A stretch of DNA of 64,000 nucleotides from Solanum dulcamara (GCF_947179165.1 NC_077245.1:14974740-15038739), one strand, 5' to 3'. Shown: positions 12,537 through 24,220, counted from the stretch's first letter. Notes: generated by a model from the letters alone, not told the origin. Program-made: numbers and translations.

Positions 12537-12865
12537 CTATCCATTTTTTTGGGCCTAACTCAACCTCAAAAGGTAGCTCATGAGGGGAGAAAGAACATAT
12601 AAGGAGATCAAAGGACTCCTTATACCACTGATGTGGTACTCCAACACCCGCACACCCAAGATTGGTCATCTAGAGCATGGACAATATAAGATGGGAAGGC
12701 CAACATTGGAAACAATGAATTGGGATGGACATGGGTCTGATACCATGTAAAGAAATGGATCTTGGGCCTAATTCAATCTAAAAGCTAGCTCAATAGGTGA
12801 GGATTGTCCAAACCATATTAATAAGATCACTCATCCCTTAAAGAGTGGATGTGGGACTCTTTACA
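12537..12865 (-). mobile_element. Small TRIM element in intron 4 remnant of the left SWEET copy
   Basis: Orthologous to the element at 15463-15798. A left terminal repeat (about 12537-12646, ending CTCCAACA), a short middle with ctgatacca (PBS in minus sense, directly before 12746), and a right repeat 12746-12865 starting TGTAAAG and ending CTTTACA are visible. Presence at the same place in both SWEET copies shows it was there before the duplication. Confidence 0.65.
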
Positions 12866-13714
12866 ATCTAAAGGTAAATGAAATGCATAAACTCAAAAAA
12901 TTCTAAAAAAAAAATTTCATAAAGGATGACAAAGTAAAAATTTCTTACTTCTAGTACCTATTGAGTATACTAAAAGCTGAATCAGCTAGTTACTTTACTA
13001 AACATGAGGAAGGTTAAATAACTTATCATTACAGAGAGAGGAGAACCATACATCATAATACAAGAAACTGTAAAAGCAAAGCCATAAAGGAGCTTCCTTT
13101 TATTGCCATGAAATGCCAACAGGGAAATCAAGGCCAGGCATGAGAAGATGGAAAGGACCTCAAAGAGGCATCCGCAGAATTTGGCCTTTTCTTTCTTCGG
13201 GGAAACTATGAGGAAAATCAACTCATAGGTTGCCTCCAGGACAGCGCCTATGGAACTGATGTAAGTTACCAGCAGGTTGTCTGGTGACACAAAAGGTAAA
13301 CTGTACCTGTTTTCATTCACCAAAAGGCATCCACATTAAGATGTAGGATGAATAAAAAGATGTCCACTAATGGAACCTGTACTAAAAATTACCAATTTCA
13401 GTTAATGAAAGAAAAGGATTCCATTCTCTCTTTTCCACCACTATCTTCTCTTTTACTTTGGACTCTTTAGTCTTGTCAGTTTTATTGTAATTAATTTCGG
13501 AAGGCCTAGGGAGTGGATGAGTACTTTTATGGAAGGAGGAAAAAGTTATACAATAACTTCTTAATCAATTTGATTGATCTAGAATATTAATTGTCTGGAG
13601 AAAAAATGTTGCAACCTACATTCTCCCGTAAGTATAGCAGTAAGCATCACAGTTTGGTAGTTTATAATGCACTTGCATGCAGCGTCAAAACAAGATGGCT
13701 TTAAAGCTAAAAAC

Positions 13715-13740
13715 ATTTGTGTAATGACCAGGTAGTGCCC
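13715..13740. other. Junction of the SWEET tandem duplication
   Basis: Left of about 13722 the sequence follows 23081-23112 (gctaaaaacatttgtg). Right of about 13728 it follows 6223-6245 (ccaggtagtgcccgctgatttag). So the right boundary of one copy joins the left boundary of the next, as in a direct tandem duplication; a few bases between may be filler. Confidence 0.8.
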
Positions 13741-13991
13741 GCTGATTTAGAATTCAATATAGCAAGATACAACGAATCAGAACATAGAAATTTGCCTTTA
13801 GAAGGCCATATTGTACTACATTTATAAAGCATACAGAGAAATAAAGGTAAGTGCTTGAATATGCTCCTCTGCAGTTGAAAGAAGCAACCATAACTTTTGA
13901 TCCAAATGGAGCTACAGGATAATACTCTATAAGTAGGTATAAAAGTTCAGAAACTTCGCATACATTTGAATGATGTTATGGATTGCCATTC

Positions 13992-16900
13992 TCATGCGTC
14001 TTCGGTGTTAGCTAGCTTCTTGTCTTGGAGTTCTCCAGTTCTCATCTCTACTACTGATGATTCATTCAATTCATCTTTCTTGACTTCCCCTCTGTTATCA
14101 CGATAAATTGCGTATAAAAGCAACTGCACTGCTCCTAATAAAGTTCCAAAGCCATTTGGTACCTGTTAAACAAACACTTCTCTGAGATTTATTCTTGGGA
14201 TTTGTCATTGTTATTAAATCAATCTTTTATTCCTTTATTTGGTTGGTACTGACTTAAGTATCCTGATTCTCTGAAAACTTTACAAAAATTCTAGTCGTGA
14301 AACATGAAATGACCAATGTAAAAGTTACTGAATACTTCAAATAAAAGCTACTCACCAAAATGAAAGGGTCCTTTCCAATCAGGGCGAAGATAAACCATGA
14401 AGTACTGCAGATGAAAACAGATAGTGACAAGAAGAATGGCATGTACTCCACGCTTTTAGATTTGATTACCATCCTCTACAAAAGGAGAGAAGGAATAAAG
14501 TTATAAAAGAACATAAAAGAGAATTTTGTTTTACTGCTAATACAAGCTTACTTTGTAACCCAAATTATGATTTTAGCTCTAATGTCGAATACTTCAAAAT
14601 AGAATTCGGAAGATTGAACTATGATGAGACTAGGATTTGTTGTAAGGAGAGTACCATTGCTGAGAAACATACTCTTGAAAGGGGAAATTTTCAAAGTGAT
14701 CATTTGGGCCATATTTGTTTTCATTTAATGAATGTCTAAATCTGAATCATTCAAATCTCAGTATATTAAGTGCACTTGTTTTCTTTTTTCTTTTACAATC
14801 ACTTATTTTCTCTGAATTTTTCATAATGACAGATTATGTGCAAAATCATAAAGAAGATGTTTACGTAAAGTTTTCCTACCGGCCTTGGGCCTCTATCACT
14901 AGCCTCCACCTCACAAGTACCAACATTGCCAAGCATTTCCACCACCAATCGCCACCTCAAAACTTCCACCTCCTAGACATCATTGCACAACCAGTCAATC
15001 AGCATTGCTGGACACCTCTACTAAATACAACCACCACTAGGTACCACATATGAACCATCGATATTGACCACCATTACGGTCAACTACCACTATCACTAGC
15101 TTTTAGAGCGTGTTTAGTCAAACAATTAAACACACTCAAACGTTGAGGAATAAACAATCTAAATTATCTTGTGCACATATGAGAGAAAACATCCTAATAA
15201 TTTGATATGTGTTCAGATTCAAATATTTTAATCTTAATAGAAAAACAAATGGGGCTTATTCCACTGGAAAAAACATGTGAATTCAATCAGTAAGTTACTT
15301 ACATGACAAATTGACCAATATATCTAATAGATTGACGAACGTATAGCAAAAGGTGAATAAAATGGATAAATTGGCAAACACAAAAATAGATTATAGATGA
15401 ATATATCTTTTGTAAGCTGTCCATCACAATGGATCCATTCAGTAAATATACTGACCTACATCTATTTCAAGAAATGGATCTTGGGCTTAACTCAACCACA
15501 AAATCTAGCTCACGAGGGAAGAATTGTCCTAGACCATATAAGAAGATCAGAGGACTCCTTATCCCACCAATGTGGAACTCCAACACCCGCATGCCCAAGA
15601 CTGGACATTTGGAGCATGGACAATATAAGACGGGAGGGCCAACATTAGAAACAATGAATTGGGATGGACATGACTCTGATACCATGTAAACAAATGGATC
15701 TTGGGTAAAACTCAATCCTAAAAGCTTGCTCAATAGGTGAGGATTGTCCAAACCATATTAAATAGATCACCCATCCCTTAAATGTGAGACTCTTTACAAT
15801 CTCAAGGTAAATGAAATGCCTAAACTCATAATAAATTCTAAAAAAAAATACTTCATAAAAGATGACAAAGTAAAAATTCCTTACTTCTAGTACCTATAGA
15901 GTATACCAAAAACTGAATCAGCTAGTTACTTTACTAAACATGAGGAAGATTAAATAACTTACCATTACAGAGAGAGGAGAACCATACATCATAATACAAG
16001 AAACAGTAAAAGCAAAGCCACAAAGGAGCTTCCTTTTATTGCCATGAAATGCCAACAGAGAAATCAAGGCCAGGCATGAGAAGATGGAAAGGACCAAAAA
16101 GAGGTATCCGCAGAGTTTGGCCTTCTCATTCTTGTGGGCAAATATGAGGAAAATCAACACATAGGTTGCCTCCAGACCAGTGCCTATGGAATTGACGATA
16201 GTTACCAGCAGGTTGTCTGGTGACACAAAAGGCAAACTGTACCTGTTTTCATTCACCAAAAGCCAATTTCTAAATTAAACTCAATATTTATTTTAAGAAG
16301 AAAAGGCAAAAGAAAAGATAACAACACTATTATGTTTGGATCTGAATTATATACACCAACAATTATAAGTTCTTTACACTATTAGTGTAGTTTAATATGT
16401 GATAGAATGTTAGTTACCATTTTTACTAGGTTAGCATATTAATATTTATTATAGAATTTATTTCTAATTCTCTAACTAGATTGTATCACAAATAGAAATT
16501 ACACTCATTGGAAATCTTCAGAGTTAAAAAAATATTGCATTTGATAGCACCCAACTTCTCAAAGGGTGTGTTTCGTATGGAGGTAAACATTTTCCCTAAT
16601 TTTCTCATGTTTGGTTGGTCAAAATGTTTCTCTAGGAATACGAGCTTCTTAAGTGGTATTCCACCCAAAATGTATCCTCATTCCTCCCCCCCCCCCAAAA
16701 AAAAAACCCCAATACCTTTCGACTCTCACTACCCTACCTCATACCCTTCAACTCATCCTCGCTACACACGCCTAAACCCCCAACCCCTCCTCAACACCCA
16801 CCCTGACCCCTGACCTCACAGTGTTTGTCTAAAATATATAGAAATACTCATGGAATAATACATTTTGTTTACTTACCGAACACCAGAAGATATTTTCCGT

Positions 16901-19900
16901 GAAAAATATTTTCCTTTCATACCAAACACACCCTATGTGGTTTTGTTTCCGTGTCCTTATTTGACTAGTGAAAAAAAAAACCTTTTATTAGTAGTATATA
17001 AGTTGAAATAGAAAATTGTTCTTTTTTTCCTTTGAACCAAGGATGCTAAAGGGGAAAGAAAACAATGAAGGTTGATGCTTGTAAAACTTAGAGCAGCACC
17101 ACTAGACTACAGCTTTGGTAGCGAAAATTGGATATTTATTTTCCCCAACGTAACTGTCACACCCCGGGAGGGTACCCTAGGCGTGGCCGGCACTTGAAGG
17201 CTATTTCTGACCTCCGAGCGAACCACCTGGTCCAGTCACACATTCCTTCAATCACATTCTCTTAGCGGAAAACTCAATTAATGAAATACTGTTCATAAAT
17301 TAGGGCCAAAGGCCAAACAATCATCAATTCGACAAGAAATTTTTAAAAAAAGGCAACTCAAAAGAACAATTCAACATTTCTACACTCCGGTCTATGAAGC
17401 CTCTATCAAAGTCTAGGAGGTGCCAATGACAAGCCCATGGCTACCAACAATCAAAATAAAGGAAGCGACAACTAAACTATACAAGAAAGTTCAACATCCT
17501 CCGGAAACTAGGAGGACTCACCAACTGGCTGGAAGTGTATGGGGATCTTCAACGGAGCGCCGGTTGATGATCTCTAGTACCTGTCGCTGCATCATGAAAC
17601 GATGCAGGCCAAATGGCGTCAGTACATGAAATGTACAAGTATGTAAAATGGCCGAATGAGACGAACATCAAGGAAGAATCAAATCAACTCGGAATCTCAA
17701 CTCAGGAGAAATAACAACTCAATCAAGTGTCCTCAGTCTAAACAAGAATATAATTTAGATGGGACCAATCACATACAATTCAACTCAGTCTGACTCAGAG
17801 TACTATCAAGACCTATTTGGGAGTTTCTCTTATCCGACAACTATCTCTTATGAGCCAGTGAAAGTACAACAAACCGACGTTATTGCCGCGTCCGTTCATA
17901 CTTTGCTAGGGTATGAACGAATCAACCAATCATGGATCCAATCCAACCAAGTCTTATAATGTCAGGACAAACATTTTGGGGAAACATCCGACTTTAACGG
18001 TTCAATCCCCTCCTACGTTTGGCGATGTAGTTATTGGATTCGAGTATGGACTTTACTCTTACCCAATTCGGTGCTCGATACTCCTCCCAAGACTCAATGC
18101 TCATAAAACTCCATCCAATCGACTCAATCAAATCATATCGACAAGTCTCATTTAAACCTTGTCAACTCGTCCACTCTAGCACAATCAATCATCTCTAAAT
18201 CATATCTTTCAAGAGAAATTTAAAGGCACATTTATAGCAACATGTAAACATAACCAATCATTTCCTCTATCCATTTAATCAATCTTTGAAACTCATCACA
18301 ACTCCGAGGCTTTAAATCAACAATTCAAGATAAGCATCATTTTTAAGAAAATAGCATCCTTTATCATAATCTATATAATTAAGAAGATCAATAAAGCATA
18401 TTTAACAACTCATCTTCATCAACTCATACTCACATCAAGGCTCTTTTAGGAACTTCTTAGCCCAACAACATCAACACATATAGAATCAATTAAATAGGGG
18501 ACAAAACTCATTCAAACATAAACCATACCAAGAAACTCCATTTTCATGGACATCTAACCTCAAAGCAAGAGTAGGGCACATGGGTGGACTCAACCCATGT
18601 TTTGGATAGCCTTACATACCTTAGAACAGATTCTTGAAGAAACCTTGTTGTTGGGTCTTCAATGGCAACTTGAATCTTGAAGCTCTTGGAACAACTCTTT
18701 GCTACAAAATGGAGGAGAAGAAGAGAGAGAGAGAGACTTCTAGGGCTTTTAGAGAGAGAGGGGGCTGAAAATATGTTCCCAAAATGGTCTAGGGTGATAC
18801 ATATATAATTTGGGACAATTCCCAATTTGCCCCTTCTCAAAAGTTCTGAAAAATAGGCAAAAATGCTCCTGGCGCGATAGTGGCGCGTCGCGCCAGTGCA
18901 GCGCCAGGCCAATTACGCCTAAAACCTGCACATGGTTAGTGGCGCGCCGCACCAAGGACCGAACTACTGAGGCACATTCTTGGCGCGATAGTGGCACATC
19001 GCGCCCTTACAGCGCCAAGACCAAATCTTTCTGGGTTCTGGAAATTGGCTTGAAAACCCTGCACACCTCGTAGTGGCGCGTCGCGCCAGGGGACAAACTA
19101 CTAAAGCATGTTCCTGGCGCGATAGTGGCGCGTCACGCCACTGCGGCGCCAAGCCAGTTTTCCAGCAATTGCAACCCAGGCCTGAAAATCCCTGTCGTGC
19201 TAGTTCGTCTTAGGATCGTCATATCTTTCGACTCCGAACTCCAAAAATTACATTCTTGGTGGCGTTGTAAAGAAGACTCGACGACCTTTAATTTAATAGG
19301 TCATGGGCCACCCAGATTGTCGTCTTTCAAAAGATAGGATCGTTAGAAGTCGACCCCTTAAATGAACTCATCCAAAAACGTAGCCACGACGAACCTTTTG
19401 GACTTAGCTTGGTCCTAGGGGTCCTTCATGACCCCACATCACCTCTAACGCTGCACAAGTTCTCAAAGACTCACCTTAACTCATGCAAATGCTCCACAAT
19501 ACTCGAGTTCGACCCTACCCGAATACAAGAAGGGTCCGAATCTTAGGGAAAATTTTGAGGGGTGTTACAGTAACTTTGCCGCTTCAGAAGATTAAGCACC
19601 CCTACCAATGGCTCTGACCTAATCATGGTCAATCATTCCTACATAAAATTATTTTGAAGGTGTTTGGCTAAGCTTATAAGCTGATCAAACTGGCCTATAA
19701 ACACTTATTGGCTTATCTACGCATTTGATAACATCAATAGTGCTTATAAGCCAAGATCTGCAAGAAGTCATAAGCTAGTCCACCCCTGACTTATGGTTTT
19801 ATAACTTATACGAACTTTTGGTTTAACCAAACCTTTTACAATTTATCCCTAATATCTTTTGTAGTTTTAGAAATAACTTGTCCTATAACATAACTTTTAA

Positions 19901-20655
19901 TTATCTCTTTATTCTATTTCCATCATTCATTCTTTTTTATGTAAAATGTACTTTCAAATTTATATATTTTTGTAAATAACTTAAGGATATTTCAGCCTTT
20001 TTAACAAAAGAAGAGCATATCAGCACCTTTTTACTAAACATGCTAAATGTTTATTATCAGTTTCAGTACTTCTATTAAAATATGTAAATGCTTATTTGGA
20101 AAGTCAATTTCAGTACCTAAAGTGCTTTTCAGCACTTGATGTTTATCAGATAACTCAAACAGGCTCTTTAATAAGTATTACTAGGAGAAAGATTAAAGAA
20201 GATAGAAAAAAAAACAGATGGTTTCAAGTAACAATAGAACTAATTGAAGAAACTTACCAAACTGAGAGCAAGCAATTGAGCAGAGCTATTATATAAGGAA
20301 TGCTAGAAAACTGTTCTGTTGATCTCTTCCTAATAATCCTTTTGAATGTAATCCTGTATGTAGTGTCAAAATCTAATCATTAAAGTGTTCTATTAGTTTT
20401 GATGAGAAAAATAGATCGAAAAAGAAGACGAAAAGAACACAGGTACAAATGTAACAAAATACAAAAATTTCAAGAAGGCTTACATGGGCGCCATGAAGAG
20501 TAATACACCAAAAACATTTCCTATTCCAAGAAGAAGAAGAAAAAAGAAAGAGTTATAATAACCAATATTCACAGAAAACTAGGAATGACAACAAGAACTA
20601 AGATGCATGAACCTAAAATTCCAAAAGCAGTACGGAGAACTTTAATGTCTCCCAT
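13992..20655 (-). CDS. SWEET1: SWEET1-type (clade I) sugar transporter, six exons, apparently intact
   Basis: Seven-helix membrane uniporter that moves hexoses down their gradient across the plasma membrane (family knowledge). Exons, minus strand: 20613-20655, 20484-20520, 20258-20353, 15963-16242, 14356-14475 and 13992-14162. All introns are GT-AG and phases agree, giving 248 residues (MGDIKVLRTAF to NTEDA) ending in TGA 13994-13992; AtSWEET1 has 247. Exon 2 is 37 bp, as in many SWEET genes. Two MtN3/saliva halves are present. The proline tetrad (P26, P46, P148, P165) and substrate-pocket residues (S57, N76, W179, N195) match AtSWEET1 positions shifted by three. Oddities: FSSIPY where FSG(I/L)PY is usual, and a C-terminus differing from the left copy by a one-base frame shift (about 14000). 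Intron 3 is 4.0 kb with an LTR and two MITE-like elements; intron 4 has a TRIM. Expression is not shown. Confidence 0.9.
15463..15798 (-). mobile_element. TRIM (miniature LTR element) in SWEET intron 4
   Basis: Two direct repeats of about 114-123 bp (left about 15463-15585, ending ACTCCAACA; right 15685-15798, TGTAAACAAATGG...CTCTTTACA) flank a middle of about 100 bp. The middle ends in gactctgatacca at 15672-15684, which on the minus strand is an initiator-Met PBS directly abutting the TG...CA repeat. It has no coding capacity, as expected for a TRIM. Open frames across it are incidental. Confidence 0.72.
16564..16933. mobile_element. MITE-like element in SWEET intron 3
   Basis: Ends are inverted: GGGTGTGTTT(C)GTATGGAGG at the left and CCTTTCATACCAAACACACCC at the right, about 30 bp with mismatches. 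The inside is non-coding and contains a C run followed by an A run near 16687-16708. A target duplication is not clear, so the superfamily is left open. Confidence 0.65.
17155..19569 (-). mobile_element. Solo LTR family D (gypsy-type) in SWEET intron 3, TSD GTAAC
   Basis: 2415 bp reading TGTAACACCCCTC...CGGGGTGTGACA on the minus strand, flanked by a perfect 5-bp duplication GTAAC (17150-17154 and 19570-19574). No internal domain or second LTR is present, so it is a solo LTR. It is in the same orientation as the host gene and contains a GC-rich tandem motif (18867-19158). The corresponding intron of the left SWEET copy has been deleted, so its age relative to the duplication cannot be read. 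Confidence 0.95.
18867..19158. repeat. GC-rich TGGCGCG inverted-motif repeat in LTR D
   Basis: Three imperfect units starting at about 18867, 18979 and 19110 each read ctggcgcgatagtggcgc then a (c)gtcgcgcc and agcgccaag-like segment. Each has TGGCGCG facing CGCGCCA or GCGCCA, so each could fold into a GC hairpin. Spacing is 112-131 bp. Confidence 0.85.
19658..20168. mobile_element. MITE-like element in SWEET intron 3
   Basis: The left end gtgtttggctaagcttataag and the right end ...ataactcaaacaggctc are imperfect inverted repeats (tgtttggctaag versus tgtttgagttat). The inside carries repeated cttataagc and cagcac/agtgctt motifs typical of non-autonomous hAT-like elements. Boundaries are approximate and no target duplication was fixed. 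Confidence 0.5.
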
Positions 20656-21500
20656 GGAAGAAATGCTTTTTTCAAGCTAGAAAACTGGAAATGTCCCCGA
20701 GAAGGTTAGCATATGCTGCAGGCCAGCAAATTTTTTTGAGTATGTCTAATATAGAGCTAAAAAGGGTCCTTTTGCTGTTGAAAGAATAACTGGCTTTTGT
20801 TTGTTCATTGAGCAGTAGTAAACTAGTAATAGTACAGGAATTTGGTTCTTTACACATATATTCCCACCACGTTTTTCACTCAAAGTATTAATTAATCCAT
20901 ACTATCCAGTTAAGCAAAGCATATACTAGCTTGATATTAAATCTTACTCTTAATTTGTTGAAATACACGCCTAGCCAGCATATTTTAAAACAGCAAAAAG
21001 TATATAGCATTTATGCGCAATTCTCATTTCATATAGTCAAACATGGTTGACATATACCAAAAATCATTTCATCTATACTCAAACATTAGTTCTAAGAAAG
21101 CATACTTTGTCAAAAAATATTAGTTGCAATTAAACTCACGAAAACATATCTTCTTGAAATTCTCAACCTTTTCTTAAGCTTATGATTATGTCAAAAATGC
21201 AATTTTAATGAAAGCTAGTCCAATATGTTAAGTTATCACTCATATTATCTCATCCAATTTACTCAATTTCAACTCTTTCATCAAATTATGGAGACAATAC
21301 ATATCTAAGGATTAACAACCGATAAAACTCAAAAAGTTTATCTAGTATGTAATACCATAGGATTCACTATACCTGATACCAGTTTATTGGTTCAAACCCT
21401 ATGTGACTGTAAATTTGTAACAAAACTCATCATTAGCAAGTTATCAACCAACTCTTGTAGAATCCTTAATACCCATATCAGTTAGGATTCATAAACTCCA
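20656..21500 (-). promoter_or_regulatory. Upstream region of the SWEET gene
   Basis: About 850 bp of AT-rich sequence upstream of the ATG at 20655-20653. An AATATATG TATA-like motif lies near 20853-20860 (minus sense), about 200 bp upstream of the ATG. It is only a candidate; no other gene or element is seen. Confidence 0.3.
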
Positions 21501-21504
21501 CAAA

Positions 21505-21622
21505 TTCAACAATAACAACAACAACAACAGCATACCAAGTGTAATCCCACGAGTGGGGTCTAAGGAGTGTAGAGTGTACGTAGAACTTACCCCTACCTTG
21601 GGAGGCACAGAAGGTGGGGGTC
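21505..21622 (-). mobile_element. tRNA-derived SINE, truncated, minus orientation
   Basis: On the minus strand a block with ccttgggaggtagggg-like and cccactcgtgggattacac segments ends in a TTG repeat (seen as caacaataacaacaac at 21505-21528 on the plus strand). Solanaceae SINEs of the TS type end in TTG repeats. The 5' part with the pol III boxes seems to be missing. Confidence 0.7.
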
Positions 21623-22061
21623 ATAAACTCCACAAATCTTGCTTGCAAATTCAAAATACTCAGAATCTTACATCATGAGTCAAGCCTTAACTCGTGATCT
21701 ACATATAATTCATCCATATTCTTAATCCATCATGAACTCAAGCAACTCAAGCTCTAATCATGAGTTTTATATATGTTTACTTTTACAGGTCATTCCAAAG
21801 TAGGTGAGTCCAACTAAGACTTTGAGTGAAAGTCGAGCCAAGGGAATGAAGACCAAGATAGTTTGCTTCAACAGGGGCTCAGTCCTCCCAAGATTTACTC
21901 AAGTTATTTTTAAATTTTGTTGCCCGTGAATAGAAAGGATCGTAAAGGGTGAAATATAGGTGCATCAGGTATTACAACAATAATCATCAGAGAATTAACT
22001 GAAAAAGTATTTATAACATAACAGTGATAGTATTTTTCTACTACTGGGTGAACACTTTTTT

Positions 22062-22278
22062 TTTATAACCGTGGTGTCCGGGCCAGATTGCGCTCACCTC
22101 GACTAATTCCATAGGATGCTTGTCATTCCCACCAAACAGGTACTCTGTCAACGAAGGCTAGAACATATGGGAAGAAATCTTCATCTAGTGTTTTGTCTCT
22201 ACTTGGAATTTAACCTGAGACCTCATGGTACTCAACCCACTCCATTGACCACTAGAACACACCCTTGGGTGCTACAAC
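22062..22278 (-). mobile_element. tRNA-derived SINE with A and B boxes, minus orientation
   Basis: On the minus strand, from about 22278: aagggtgtgttctagtggtc (A box region TGTTCTAGTGG) followed about 40 bp later by ggtctcaggttaaattcc (B box GGTTAAATTCC), then a body ending near tggcccggacaccacgg. This is the layout of a tRNA-derived plant SINE with an internal RNA polymerase III promoter. Confidence 0.75.
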
Positions 22279-22654
22279 TGGGTGAATAGTTAATCTCGAA
22301 TTTTAAAAGAATCATAGAATAATGAGATATATAACTTTTGTCATCATCGAAAAACTATTTTTCAAGATACTTATGATATTTTGTTATAAAATATTCTCAT
22401 ATGCCATGAGATTGACAAAAAGTTTTCATACGCCCGTGAGTTGCAACCCAATTTTCTTATTTAAATAACTACAAATTTATGATCACTAACATTTTTCCTA
22501 ATTAGGTGAAACAAGAGATTGACCTTTAAACATACTTGTTTAATAGATCTTAAAGTATCCCCTTTTCTTTGCTTCTTCAGCATCTTTGGATTCAGAGAAC
22601 ATGTAAAAAAATACAAAGAAAAGAGATTTATTGGAGGGTGATACTTATTCTCAA

Positions 22655-23112
22655 CAAAAGGAATCCACATTAAGATGTACTAAGAATAAAAAAGATGCCC
22701 ACTAATGGAACCTATATCAAAAATTACCAATAATTTTCTTTTATTTTTCAGTTAATGAAAGGAAAGGATTACATTCTCTCTTTCCGACCACTATCCTCTC
22801 TTTTACTTTTGACTCTTTTGTCACCTCAGTTTTATAGTAATTAATTTAGGAAGGCCTAGGGAGTGGATGAGTACTTTTACAGAAGGAGGAAACAGTTATA
22901 TTATAACTTCTTAATCAATTTGACTTACCAGGAATATTAATTGTCTGGAGATAAAATGCTGCAACCTACATTCGCTTGTAAGTATAGCAGTGCACTGACG
23001 TAAGTATCAGGCTTCACATGATGAAGAATATGCCCAGGCATCACAGTTTGGTAGTTTATAATGCACTTCCAGCGTCAAAACCAGATGGTTTTAAAGCTAA
23101 AAACATTTGTGA
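22655..23112. repeat. Right-hand copy of duplicated SWEET 5' flank
   Basis: Matches 13326-13722 closely (for example ggcctagggagtggatgagtac and agcgtcaaaac). It marks the right end of the duplicated segment, about 2.0-2.5 kb upstream of the intact SWEET ATG. At 13325 the same sequence abuts exon 4, showing the deletion in the left copy. Confidence 0.85.
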
Positions 23113-24216
23113 CTTACTATTACCTTGGTGAACAGCAGCATACTAACCAGTGAAAGTACTTCAACTTCCATATACTAGTTCCGGCATCACATTCTATTCC
23201 AACCAGCTTGATTTTCAGCACTAAATTTTCAACAGAAAGTTGGAGGTACAGCACGCAAAAGAGACTGCATTTGCACACAAAAACTGTTGTTTGATATGTG
23301 GAAATGGATTGGATTCACAGGAGAAAAAAAGACAGCATCTTCAAAGCAAAGCATATCAATATGGAAACAAACAATCAAGAGGTGAATATTAACAGAGATA
23401 CAATCCAGATGTGGACATCCTACCAGAACACTTCGCAACTTTGTGCTTAACTTCTCGGAAGGAATCTTGTACATGTCTTATATCTTAATAAGTACACTGA
23501 CGATAGTATCAGTATATTGATTAAGTAACTATTGGTACTGTAGAAAAATAACATGAAGAGTTGTAAGAAAAAGGTGTCTTTAATTGAAACTATTGATGTA
23601 GTAACAGTAGTTGTGTTGTCTTGACAGAAACAAATAATAAAATGAGAATCTTGCAGTAGATCCATCCCCTAAACTCTAGATTTCCTCCAAATCTGGCCAT
23701 CCTTCAACACCTCCCCGACCAACCCACCATCCTCCCATCCGGTAGATCTGTCTCAACTTTCTGATCTACCAACCACCCTTTTTTTCTTTTTTGAAGAATT
23801 AACCTAAATAGCCACCACCAAACTGCTTAAACAAGAACTAGGTATACTATATATATAATCCATGTATCTTATGAGTATAGTCATGTGTAACCAGATTACC
23901 AAAGTATAATCTACGTATATCGGCTAGGAAAAGTAAAGAGGAAATCCGGCCGGTTATTTGAGCAAAGAGCCCTTTGTTTTGACCCGTTGTTTATATGCTC
24001 CAATATAATCTCCTTTTGATATTCTTTTTCATTCACATTAAAGAATGTTATGAAAGACTATAAGCATCCAATTCAAACTAAGGCAATAAGTGAAATAGGA
24101 CCATTATAAACTCCTTTAAAGTGTACGCTGACATCCTCCCACACCTGTGACCAGTTTAGGGTTTGAGGACTTGAAGACTATTTTTTCTGATAGGCCCAAA
24201 TCTTTCAAAAGTTCAG
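23113..24216. other. Intergenic, nothing recognised
   Basis: AT-rich sequence between the SWEET upstream region and a minisatellite. Minus-strand open frames at 23229-23474 and 23447-23665 have no recognisable motif and are not supported as genes. Confidence 0.5.
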
Positions 24217-24220
24217 AGTA

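Larger units (their letters stand above)
6414..13306 (-). pseudogene. SWEET1-like sugar transporter, degenerate left copy of the tandem duplication
   Basis: Two exons of a SWEET gene can be aligned to the good copy on the right. Exon 4 is 13027-13306 (starts YSLPFVSPDN, ends YGSPLSVM, open throughout). Exon 6 is 6414-6583 (starts VPNGIGTLLGAVQL, ends in TAA). Exons 1-3 are absent: just beyond exon 4 the sequence jumps to material matching about 22655 onward. Exon 5 is also absent: intron-5-like sequence up to about 11750 joins intron-4-like sequence equivalent to about 14860 in the other copy. The exon 4 splice donor is ATAAGT where the good copy has GTAAGT. A 5-kb copia element sits in the remaining intron 5. 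With no start, no exon 5 and a broken donor it cannot make a SWEET protein. SWEET proteins are seven-helix membrane sugar uniporters. Confidence 0.9.

Noticed and set aside
14715..15053. Plus-strand open frames in 11751-11945 and 14715-15053 with Thr/Pro/His-rich content
   Set aside because: They lie in SWEET intron 4 in both copies, antisense, and come from a caccacc-rich simple-sequence patch.
16508..16813. Open frame in 16508-16813
   Set aside because: It spans the MITE-like element and its C/A runs; no domain and no support.
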